5,214 bases of DNA, taken from assembly GCA_029862285.1 (NCBI GenBank), contig JAOTXR010000186.1, positions 1-5,214 of the forward strand, written 5' to 3'. The notes under the pieces are model-generated. The model did not search any database. It was not told where the DNA came from and saw only the letters and a list, made by a program, of their open reading frames with translations. Positions within the stretch are counted from its first letter, which is position 1. Each line of letters begins with the position of its first letter. A program made the translations under genes and the position numbers. The DNA is from Gammaproteobacteria bacterium. GTDB taxonomy: Bacteria > Pseudomonadota > Gammaproteobacteria > Steroidobacterales > JABDKV01. Positions 1 through 5,214 of the stretch are shown piece after piece.

Positions 1-201
1 AGGTGCCTGACCCAGGCCGGCCGGAAGCACACAACCCATGATAACTTCGCTAACTTCCTCGCCGGTGACGTGGCACACCTCTAACGCGGCTTCGATTGCC
101 TTCGCGCCCAGTTGTGGTGCGGGCACTGTCGATAGCGATCCCTGAAACGAGCCGATCGGCGTACGTTTCGCACTGACGATGACGATATCGTCGTCGTTCA
201 T
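1..201 (-). CDS. Acetyl-CoA acetyltransferase-like thiolase, N-terminal part (cut by window edge)
   Basis: The 67 visible codons open with an ATG at 201-199 and read MNDDDIVIVSAKRTPIGSFQ, followed by a helix and 'EVIMGCVLPAGLGQAP'. This is the typical N-terminus of the thiolase family (AtoB/PhaA type, about 390 residues), which condenses two acetyl-CoA or cleaves acetoacetyl-CoA in the cytoplasm. The frame leaves the window before the acylation cysteine near residue 90, so the catalytic residues cannot be checked. A Shine-Dalgarno GAGGAAA (minus strand, 213-207) lies 5 nt before the ATG and supports the start. The gene follows isovaleryl-CoA dehydrogenase in the same direction after 69 bp. 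In a leucine pathway it would use acetoacetate-derived acetoacetyl-CoA, an inference from context. It could instead be a 3-ketoacyl-CoA thiolase of broader chain length; the N-terminus alone does not decide. Confidence 0.9.
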   Translation of the reverse strand, partial: MNDDDIVIVSAKRTPIGSFQGSLSTVPAPQLGAKAIEAALEVCHVTGEEVSEVIMGCVLPAGLGQAP

Positions 202-221
202 ATTGGTTTCCTCGAGTCAGT

Positions 222-270
222 CCTGATTTCCGGCACGGCGAGACAAATGATGCCGGGATTTCAATTCAGG
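222..270. repeat. Inverted repeat between the isovaleryl-CoA dehydrogenase and thiolase genes
   Basis: Nested inverted arms fill most of the 69-bp gap: outer CCTGA (222-226) with TCAGG (266-270), and inner CCGGCA (230-235) with TGCCGG (251-256), separated by 15 nt. In the minus-strand mRNA this could fold into an interrupted hairpin just before the thiolase ribosome-binding site. No T-tract follows it on the minus strand, so it is not a standard intrinsic terminator. It could be an mRNA stability or processing element, or chance. Confidence 0.35.
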
Positions 271-1446
271 TCAACTGTCGTCGCCCGGTAGCTGCCGAAA
301 CAGTTCCCGTCCGATCAGCATACGGCGAATCTCACTGGTGCCGGCGCCGATTTCGTAAAGCTTTGCGTCGCGCAGCAAGCGACCGGTCGGGTAGTCATTG
401 ATATAGCCGTTGCCGCCCAGGCATTGAATCGCCTCCAGTGCGACCTGCACCGCGGATTGCGATGCCAGCAACAAGACCGCCGCGGCATCCTGTCGCGTTG
501 GCTCGCCACGATCGAATTGTTCGGCTGTGCGGTAAGCAAATGCCCGTGAAGCCTGCAGGGACGTATACATATCCGCGAGTTTGGCCTGCATCATGCCAAA
601 GCTGCCGATTGGCCGGCCAAACTGCTTGCGTTCCTGTACGTAGGGTAACACCACGTCCATGCAGGCTTGCATGATTCCGATAGGACCGCCTGACAGGACC
701 AGTCGTTCAGAGTCCAGGCCATTCATTAGTATGTAGACACCGCGATCGACATCGCCCAGACGATTCTCATCCGGAATTTCGCAATCTTCGAAAACCAGCT
801 CGCAGGTATTGGAGCCGCGCATTCCAAGTTTGTCGAGTTTTTGCGCAGTGCTGAATCCTTGCATGCCTTTTTCGATGACGAATGCAGTCATCGCTCGCGA
901 ACCGGCATCTTTTGGTGCGGTGCGCATGTAAACCAGCACGATATCGGCCTCCGGGCCGTTGGTGATCCACATCTTGGAGCCGTTTGCGATCCAGCGATCT
1001 CCCTGTTTGATCGCGCGGCAGCTCATTGATCCGACTACATCGGATCCGGCACCTGCCTCTGACATTGCCAACGCACCGACAAATTCACCGGAAACCAGTT
1101 TTGGTACGAAACGCCGTCGCTGTTCTTCAGTTGCGTTGAGATACAGGTTATTCAGGCACAGGTTCGAATGTGCGCCATAAGACAAACCGACAGAAGCGGA
1201 ACCACGGGATATTTCTTCCATCGCAACGACATGCGCCAGGTAGCCCATGTTCGAGCCGCCATATTGTTCCGGGATTGTCAAACCGAGCAACCCCATATCG
1301 CCGAGTCTTTTCCACAACGCCTGTGGAAATAGATTGTCGGTGTCTATGTTATGGGCGATGGGCGCAAGCTCAGCGTCGACGAAGCGCCGCGTCGCCTCGC
1401 GAAGCATATCGACATCATCATTGACTCGTGTGTTAAAGGATGCCAA
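271..1446 (-). CDS. ivd: Isovaleryl-CoA dehydrogenase
   Basis: This 391-residue flavoprotein oxidises isovaleryl-CoA to 3-methylcrotonyl-CoA in leucine breakdown, passing electrons from FAD to electron-transferring flavoprotein. Its length is normal for acyl-CoA dehydrogenases. The first family signature is AMSEAGAGSDVVG (127-139) and the second starts at QCLGGNGYIN (341-350). The isovaleryl-specific layout is clear. The catalytic glutamate is E247 in 'GLDSERLVLSGGP', the helix-G position used by this enzyme. The usual C-terminal catalytic glutamate position of other family members is alanine (A368 in 'YEIGAGTSEIRR'). 'GLSYGAHSNLCLNN' (87-100) is also typical of the isovaleryl enzyme. The start is TTG at 1446-1444: it has a GAGGG site 5 nt upstream, no ATG lies in frame upstream, and the first in-frame ATG (codon 14) would cut into the first helix. 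It lies 8 bp after the leucine dehydrogenase stop, so the two genes are almost certainly cotranscribed. Confidence 0.96.
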   Translation of the reverse strand: MASFNTRVNDDVDMLREATRRFVDAELAPIAHNIDTDNLFPQALWKRLGDMGLLGLTIPEQYGGSNMGYLAHVVAMEEISRGSASVGLSYGAHSNLCLNNLYLNATEEQRRRFVPKLVSGEFVGALAMSEAGAGSDVVGSMSCRAIKQGDRWIANGSKMWITNGPEADIVLVYMRTAPKDAGSRAMTAFVIEKGMQGFSTAQKLDKLGMRGSNTCELVFEDCEIPDENRLGDVDRGVYILMNGLDSERLVLSGGPIGIMQACMDVVLPYVQERKQFGRPIGSFGMMQAKLADMYTSLQASRAFAYRTAEQFDRGEPTRQDAAAVLLLASQSAVQVALEAIQCLGGNGYINDYPTGRLLRDAKLYEIGAGTSEIRRMLIGRELFRQLPGDDS

Positions 1447-1451
1447 GCGCG

Positions 1452-1456
1452 CCCTC
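1452..1456 (-). promoter_or_regulatory. Ribosome-binding site of ivd, overlapping the upstream stop codon
   Basis: On the minus strand the sequence TGAGGG contains both the leucine dehydrogenase TGA (1457-1455) and a GAGGG Shine-Dalgarno (1456-1452). It lies 5 nt before a TTG start. This arrangement decides the non-ATG start and suggests that a ribosome finishing the first gene can reinitiate on the second. Confidence 0.7.
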
Positions 1457-2570
1457 AGTGATGGCTTAATTTAGGTGTGCGTCCGGATAGCCGGTCCTTG
1501 AACTGTTTGGAATAGGGCATGCGCAGCGTGCTGATAGTGCGTATGCGTTCCTCGGCCAAACGGTCGGCAGCCTGCCAGGTCGAAATCTGATCGCGTGCGG
1601 CGATCTGGAAGATCCGTTCAATATTGTTATAGATCGCGCTGACCGCACGGTATGCACGTTCGCGATTATAGCCTTGTAGTTCTATCGCGACATTGATCAA
1701 ACCACCAGCGTTAATCGCATAGTCGGGTGCGTAGAGGATGCCACGTTCTTCCAGATCGGTTCCCGACTGTTCCGATTCGAGCTGATTGTTTGCACTCCCG
1801 GCAACGATGTCGCATTTGAGCCGGGATAGCGTATTGGTGTTGATGACCGAGCCAAGCGCACAGGGCACAAATACTTTGGCGTCGACATCAAAAATTTCAT
1901 CCAGCGGTACCGGTTCGGCGCCATGTTCATCGACCGCCTGGGCGACACGGTCTTCGTTGATGTCGCATGTGAAAACTTTTGCGCCCTCCTTGGTGAGCAT
2001 CTTGATTACATTGCCGCCGACACTGCCGGCACCTTGCACCGCAAACGTAATTCCAGAAATGTCAGACGAGCCATAGCGCTTGTTGAGGCACGCCTTGATT
2101 CCCTGGACCGTGCCGAATGCAGTGAAAGGCGAAGGGTCGCCGCTGCCGCCATGCACCGGGTGTACGCCAACTACGCGGTCGGTTTCCTGGAATATGTATT
2201 CCATGTCTTCGACCGTTGTGCCGACATCTTCTGCAGTGATGTAACGACCGCCGAGCGAACCCACAAAGCGACCAAGCGCTCGAAACAGTGCTTCACTCTT
2301 GTCTTCCTCGGGGTCGCCAATAAGTACCGCCTTACCGCCGCCGAGATTGAGGCCTGACACCGCGGCTTTATAGGTCATGCCGCGAGACAAACGCAGGACA
2401 TCGGTAATGGCATCGTCTTCGCTGGCATAGGGCCACATCCGCAAGCCACCAAGTGCCGGGCCCAGCAGCGTGTTGTGTATCGCGACGATGGCGTTCAGGC
2501 CGGTTTCAACATGGTTGAAAAAGACCACTTGTTCATGTCCGTGGTCCGCCATCGTTTCGAATAACTTCAT
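1455..2570 (-). CDS. ldh: Leucine dehydrogenase (NAD-dependent branched-chain amino acid dehydrogenase)
   Basis: This 371-residue cytoplasmic enzyme reversibly deaminates leucine (also valine and isoleucine) to the 2-keto acid with NAD. It belongs to the Glu/Leu/Phe/Val dehydrogenase family and has the usual leucine dehydrogenase length. The N-terminal substrate domain carries 'GPALGGLRMWPY' (37-48), K68 in 'RGMTYKAAVSG', the glycine-rich catalytic loop 'GGGKAVLIGDP' with K80, and D115 in 'TAEDVGT'. K68 and K80 match the numbering of the two active-site lysines in the Bacillus enzyme. The Rossmann domain has 'VQGAGSVGGNV' (178-188) with D203 at the end of the second strand, consistent with NAD. 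'VAGSANNQL' and 'APDYAINAGGLINVA' follow as expected. The start chosen is the ATG at 2570-2568, because a perfect GGAGGAA site lies 4 nt upstream; the frame stays open further upstream to a GTG at 2621, adding 17 unlike residues. It is the first gene of the visible minus-strand operon. Confidence 0.96.
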   Translation of the reverse strand: MKLFETMADHGHEQVVFFNHVETGLNAIVAIHNTLLGPALGGLRMWPYASEDDAITDVLRLSRGMTYKAAVSGLNLGGGKAVLIGDPEEDKSEALFRALGRFVGSLGGRYITAEDVGTTVEDMEYIFQETDRVVGVHPVHGGSGDPSPFTAFGTVQGIKACLNKRYGSSDISGITFAVQGAGSVGGNVIKMLTKEGAKVFTCDINEDRVAQAVDEHGAEPVPLDEIFDVDAKVFVPCALGSVINTNTLSRLKCDIVAGSANNQLESEQSGTDLEERGILYAPDYAINAGGLINVAIELQGYNRERAYRAVSAIYNNIERIFQIAARDQISTWQAADRLAEERIRTISTLRMPYSKQFKDRLSGRTPKLSHH

Positions 2571-2574
2571 TCTG

Positions 2575-2581
2575 TTCCTCC
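2575..2581 (-). promoter_or_regulatory. Strong Shine-Dalgarno deciding the leucine dehydrogenase start
   Basis: GGAGGAA on the minus strand lies 4 nt before the ATG at 2570. It favours this start over the in-frame GTG at 2621. Confidence 0.85.
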
Positions 2582-2592
2582 GGTGTGGCCGT

Positions 2593-2608
2593 CTAAGTTG
2601 GACTAAGT
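2593..2608. repeat. Direct repeat CTAAGT x2, 10 bp apart
   Basis: CTAAGT occurs at 2593-2598 and 2603-2608, one helical turn apart, within the probable 5' leader of leucine dehydrogenase. The spacing would suit a protein binding one face of the DNA, but a six-base repeat is short and may be chance. Confidence 0.25.
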
Positions 2609-2645
2609 CGGGTCTGGCCACAACCCGGCTGTCGACACAGGTCGC

Positions 2646-2675
2646 CCGGTCCGCTCATTTGCTCAGGACCGGTCC
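2646..2675. repeat. CCGGTCC / GGACCGG repeat cluster
   Basis: CCGGTCC (2646-2652) pairs perfectly with GGACCGG (2666-2672) across 13 nt. CCGGTCC recurs at 2669-2675, so 2666-2675 (GGACCGGTCC) is itself a 10-bp palindrome and the CCGGTCC copies are 23 bp apart. If leucine dehydrogenase is transcribed from the minus-strand -10 at 2736, this lies in its leader and could form a GC-rich hairpin. No U-run follows, so it is not a clear terminator. A protein-binding site is equally possible. Confidence 0.4.
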
Positions 2676-2730
2676 GGCATGGCCGTTTTCTAAGGGGGGG
2701 TTGCCCCGCCGTGGTTCTTGCGGCCGCGGG

Positions 2731-2736
2731 ATTATA
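2731..2736 (-). promoter_or_regulatory. Candidate -10 element for the ldh-ivd-thiolase operon
   Basis: The minus strand reads a perfect TATAAT (2736 to 2731). Transcription would begin near 2724, giving a leader of about 150 nt before the leucine dehydrogenase ATG. No good TTGACA match lies 16-18 bp upstream, so the promoter may need an activator. The inverted repeat centred at 2776 lies just upstream. Confidence 0.45.
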
Positions 2737-2765
2737 GCCCGGATGACGATTAGCCGCGTAGCTGC

Positions 2766-2786
2766 GCAGTATCTGCTTTATACTGC
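2766..2786. promoter_or_regulatory. Candidate shared operator: perfect inverted repeat GCAGTAT-N7-ATACTGC
   Basis: GCAGTAT (2766-2772) and ATACTGC (2780-2786) are perfect reverse complements around a 7-bp spacer. The centre (2776) is 40 bp from the near edge of the minus-strand TATAAT and 41 bp from the near edge of the plus-strand TATAAT. Both candidate promoters would therefore see it at about -50, a usual site for an activator. The arms CAGTAT/ATACTG resemble Lrp/AsnC-family half-sites but with a longer centre, so the regulator is not identified. An imperfect 12-bp palindrome (2756-2767) abuts its left arm. Confidence 0.5.
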
Positions 2787-2816
2787 TGTGCATCATTTCC
2801 GTTTGCGGCAGGTCGT

Positions 2817-2822
2817 TATAAT
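2817..2822 (+). promoter_or_regulatory. Candidate -10 element for icmF, very close to its ATG
   Basis: A perfect TATAAT ends 10 nt before the icmF ATG. Transcription would begin around 2828-2831, leaving only a few bases of leader. No Shine-Dalgarno lies between here and the ATG, which fits a leaderless or near-leaderless message. No good -35 match is seen at the usual distance. Confidence 0.45.
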
Positions 2823-2832
2823 CGCCGATTCC

Positions 2833-5214
2833 ATGAGCTCAGCGGCCCGAGAAATCAAACAAGATGCCCGTCAACGGCGTAGTCCATTGCGGTTTGTCAC
2901 TGCCGCCTCGCTGTTTGACGGTCACGATGCGGCAATCAATATCATTCGCCGGCTGATTCAGGCACAGGGAGCGGAAGTCATCCACCTGGGCCACAATCGC
3001 AGCGTCGCCGACATCGTCAACGCGGCAATACAAGAGGACGCCGACGCAATTGCGTGCAGCTCCTATCAAGGAGGTCATAACGAGTATTTCCGCTACATGG
3101 TCGACATGTTGCGCGAGCGTGACGCCGAACATGTCCGTGTGGTTGTCGGAGGTGGTGGCACGATCGCACCCGATGAGATTGAGATGCTGGAAAGCTATGG
3201 CGTGGAAAAGATCTACAGACCAGAAGACGGATTGCGCCTCGGTCTGACCGGGATGATCAAAGATGTTTTCAGCCGCGTGCACGCCTGGCCCCGTCCCGGT
3301 GTGGCGCCGGGTAGCGCTGCAGCCGGCACCGATCACCAGGCGATTGCCACGATGCTCACGGCGTTGGAGGAGTCGCGAGAATCCGAGCAGATCGCCGGTT
3401 GGCGCGAACTGTGGTCCGATGTTGCCGAAACTGCGCCTGTCATCGGTATCACCGGCACGGGTGGAGCCGGTAAGAGCAGTTTGACCGATGAACTGCTGTC
3501 ACGTTTCCTGCGCCAGTTCCCGGACCTGCATGTCGCCGTAGTTGCAATGGACCCGACGCGGCGTCGCAGTGGAGGTGCCTTGCTGGGCGATCGTATTCGT
3601 ATGAACAGCCTGGCCAACGAGCGCATTTACATGCGGTCCCTGGCGACGCGTCGAGCGCATCTCGCGACCAGTGCGGTATTGACCGACATTGTCAGCTTTT
3701 TGCGTCAGAGCGGTTTTGGTCTGGTCGTCGTCGAGACCGCGGGAATCGGTCAAAGCGATAGCGAGATCGTAGACATCGTCGATCTGTCTGTCTACGTGAT
3801 GACCAGCGATTATGGCGCGGCCAGTCAACTCGAAAAAATAGAAATGCTGGATTTCGCCGACCTGGTTGCGTTGAACAAATTCGAAAAACGCGGGGCGCAG
3901 GATGCCCTGCGCGATATTCGCAAGCAGTGGAAACGCAATCACACCGCATTCGACACACTGGACGATGAGATTCCCGTTTTCCCGACGATAGCCAGTCAGT
4001 TCAATGACGCCGGAGTCAACCATCTGTTCAATGCCGTTTGTCAGTCGCTGGATAGCATCGATTCGAAGGATTGGACGAACGCAATTCAGGACACCCGTGC
4101 GGTCAGTCCGAAGCAGGCGATAATTCCACCGCAGCGGATCCGCTATCTGGCCGAGATAGTATCCAGTGCCCGCGATCTGGATATCGAAATTACCACTCGC
4201 GCGAATGCCGCCAGTCTCGCTCAGGCCTGCTATCGCGCATTGCAGGTACTGGACGATGAAGCACTGCCCGCGGTTTTCGACAGTTATCCTGAATCCGCAT
4301 TGGCCGGTCGCGATTCCAGCGTCACGACGCTGCGCCGAAGTTACAACGAGGCATTGGCTACAGTGGGCGTTGAAGCCCAGAGCCTGCTGCGTGAGTGGCC
4401 CGAGCGGGTCCAGGGTTTTCAGAATCAGCAGTATGCCTATACCGTTCGCGGTCGAGAGATTTCCGGCGACAACTACACTGAGACTTTGAGCGGATCCCAG
4501 ATACCGAAGATCGCCGTGCCACAGCTTAACGACTGGGGCGATTTGCTGCGTTTTCTCATGAAAGAGAATCTGCCCGGTGGTTATCCGTACACGGCGGGTG
4601 TCTATCCCTATCGACGCGAACAGGAAGACCCGACGCGGCAATTTGCCGGCGAGGGAACACCGGAGCGCACCAACCGGCGGTTTCACTATTTGTCCGCTGG
4701 CCATGCTTCGACGCGTCTTTCAACCGCCTTCGATTCAGCGACCTTGTATGGCGAAGATCCTGATGCACGTCCGGACATTTACGGGCGCATCGGCAATTCC
4801 GGAGTCTCCATTGCGACACTGGATGACATGAAGAAACTCTACTCGGGTTTTGATCTTTGTCGGCAGAGCACTTCGGTATCGATGACGATCAACGGTCCTG
4901 CGCCGATGTTGCTGGCAATGTTTCTCAATACGGCAATCGATCAGCAGGTTGAACGGTACCTGCGCGAACAGGGGCTATGGGGGCAGACGGAAAAGAAAAT
5001 CGAGGCCTTGTATCGGGACCGCAAACGTCCGGTTTACTCGGGCTCACTACCCGACGGGCATGACGGCTTCGGTCTCGGGCTGCTCGGCGTCTCCGGGGAC
5101 CAGGTGCTCGATGCAGAAGCCTACGAGCGTATTTGTGCTGAGACACTGCGTACAGTCCGCGGCACGGTACAGGCCGACATCCTCAAGGAAGACCAGGCGC
5201 AAAACACATGTATT
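2833..5214 (+). CDS. icmF: Fused isobutyryl-CoA mutase IcmF (3' end outside window)
   Basis: This adenosylcobalamin-dependent enzyme interconverts isobutyryl-CoA and n-butyryl-CoA, with its GTPase chaperone in the same chain. The 794 visible codons run to the edge; family members are near 1,090 residues. Residues 20-150 are the B12-binding domain, with FVTAASLFDGHDAA, where H31 is the likely cobalt ligand, 'ACSSYQGGHNEY' and 'VVVGGGGTI'. Residues 200-405 are the MeaB/ArgK-type G domain: Walker A GTGGAGKS (208-215), switch motif DPTRRRSGGALLGDRI (240-255), 'VVVETAGIGQSD' (298-309), and base-recognition NKFE (348-351). A linker leads to the mutase barrel from about 560, with 'GGYPYTAGVYPYRR', 'RQFAGEG', 'RLSTAFDS', 'GNSGVSIATLDDMK' and 'SVSMTINGPAP'. 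Q790 in 'ADILKEDQAQNTCI' aligns with the carboxylate-binding arginine of methylmalonyl-CoA mutase (human Arg228), which argues against that enzyme and for an isobutyryl-type mutase. The start is the only reasonable ATG; the next methionine is residue 89. No Shine-Dalgarno precedes it. Confidence 0.95.
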   Translation, partial: MSSAAREIKQDARQRRSPLRFVTAASLFDGHDAAINIIRRLIQAQGAEVIHLGHNRSVADIVNAAIQEDADAIACSSYQGGHNEYFRYMVDMLRERDAEHVRVVVGGGGTIAPDEIEMLESYGVEKIYRPEDGLRLGLTGMIKDVFSRVHAWPRPGVAPGSAAAGTDHQAIATMLTALEESRESEQIAGWRELWSDVAETAPVIGITGTGGAGKSSLTDELLSRFLRQFPDLHVAVVAMDPTRRRSGGALLGDRIRMNSLANERIYMRSLATRRAHLATSAVLTDIVSFLRQSGFGLVVVETAGIGQSDSEIVDIVDLSVYVMTSDYGAASQLEKIEMLDFADLVALNKFEKRGAQDALRDIRKQWKRNHTAFDTLDDEIPVFPTIASQFNDAGVNHLFNAVCQSLDSIDSKDWTNAIQDTRAVSPKQAIIPPQRIRYLAEIVSSARDLDIEITTRANAASLAQACYRALQVLDDEALPAVFDSYPESALAGRDSSVTTLRRSYNEALATVGVEAQSLLREWPERVQGFQNQQYAYTVRGREISGDNYTETLSGSQIPKIAVPQLNDWGDLLRFLMKENLPGGYPYTAGVYPYRREQEDPTRQFAGEGTPERTNRRFHYLSAGHASTRLSTAFDSATLYGEDPDARPDIYGRIGNSGVSIATLDDMKKLYSGFDLCRQSTSVSMTINGPAPMLLAMFLNTAIDQQVERYLREQGLWGQTEKKIEALYRDRKRPVYSGSLPDGHDGFGLGLLGVSGDQVLDAEAYERICAETLRTVRGTVQADILKEDQAQNTCI

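Larger units (their letters stand above)
2571..2832. other. Divergent intergenic control region between ldh and icmF
   Basis: These 262 bp separate the two divergent start codons. I find no credible gene: the small open frames on either strand have no ribosome-binding site or recognisable product. The half nearest ldh (2571-2730) is GC-rich, with short repeats and a run of seven G (2694-2700) followed closely by CCCC. The half nearest icmF holds one perfect TATAAT per strand and a perfect inverted repeat between them. Specific elements are listed separately. Confidence 0.8.

Noticed and set aside
1923..2357. A 144-codon plus-strand frame inside leucine dehydrogenase
   Set aside because: It is antisense to the Rossmann and catalytic regions of a well-conserved enzyme, so it is a shadow.
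2571..2621. N-terminal extension of leucine dehydrogenase to a GTG at 2621
   Set aside because: The extra 17 residues are arginine-rich and unlike the family. The ATG at 2570 has a perfect Shine-Dalgarno and gives active-site lysine numbers equal to the Bacillus enzyme.
2593..2796. A 67-codon minus-strand frame upstream of ldh, considered as a leader peptide
   Set aside because: It has no convincing ribosome-binding site and no run of leucine codons. It would also begin upstream of the candidate -10, so it would not be fully transcribed from that promoter.
2914..2934. B12-binding motif reads DGHDAA rather than the textbook DxHxxG
   Set aside because: As I recall, this form is usual in IcmF proteins. 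The histidine ligand is present, so I do not regard it as a defect.
2839..3336. A 165-codon minus-strand frame over the start of icmF
   Set aside because: It is a shadow of the conserved B12-binding domain on the plus strand, with no family resemblance.
3874..3885. Base-recognition motif NKFE instead of NKxD in the G domain
   Set aside because: Glu for Asp is conservative and, as I recall, occurs in the IcmF family. There is no independent sign of altered nucleotide specificity.
3499..4704. A 401-codon open frame on the minus strand, antisense to icmF
   Set aside because: It lies wholly inside the clearly conserved icmF frame. Its translation has no recognisable domain and a composition typical of antisense frames in GC-rich genes.

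Overview
The window holds the start of a leucine-degradation operon on the minus strand and, divergent from it, most of a gene for a B12-dependent acyl-CoA mutase on the plus strand. Coding density is high. Good Shine-Dalgarno sites precede the minus-strand genes, and the GC content looks moderately high (estimated by eye). Protein sequence and layout suggest a proteobacterium, probably a gammaproteobacterium, but the window has no taxonomic marker gene, so this is inference.

Minus strand, in transcription order from 2570 leftwards: leucine dehydrogenase (2570-1455), isovaleryl-CoA dehydrogenase (1446-271) and the first 67 codons of a thiolase (201 to the left edge). The first two genes are 8 bp apart. 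The ribosome-binding site of the second overlaps the stop codon of the first, and its start codon is TTG. Together the genes cover early and late steps of leucine catabolism. Leucine is deaminated to 2-ketoisocaproate. After oxidative decarboxylation by an enzyme not in the window, isovaleryl-CoA is oxidised to 3-methylcrotonyl-CoA. The thiolase would handle the acetoacetyl-CoA/acetyl-CoA end.

Plus strand: from 2833 to the right edge runs one open frame of 794 codons. It reads as IcmF, the fused isobutyryl-CoA mutase, with a B12-binding domain, a MeaB-type G-protein chaperone domain, a linker, and the first part of the substrate-binding mutase barrel. About 290 C-terminal residues lie beyond the window, judged from the usual family length.

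The 262-bp divergent intergenic region (2571-2832) is the most structured non-coding part. It has a perfect TATAAT on each strand (2731-2736 minus, 2817-2822 plus). A perfect 7-bp inverted repeat with a 7-bp spacer (2766-2786) lies almost exactly midway between them. This looks like one shared operator controlling both directions. The plus-strand TATAAT lies so close to the icmF ATG, which lacks a Shine-Dalgarno, that a leaderless or near-leaderless icmF mRNA is suggested.

I see no mobile element, CRISPR array, tRNA or rRNA, and no convincing new multi-gene system. The points of real interest are the shared divergent control region and the pairing of IcmF with isovaleryl-CoA-producing enzymes.
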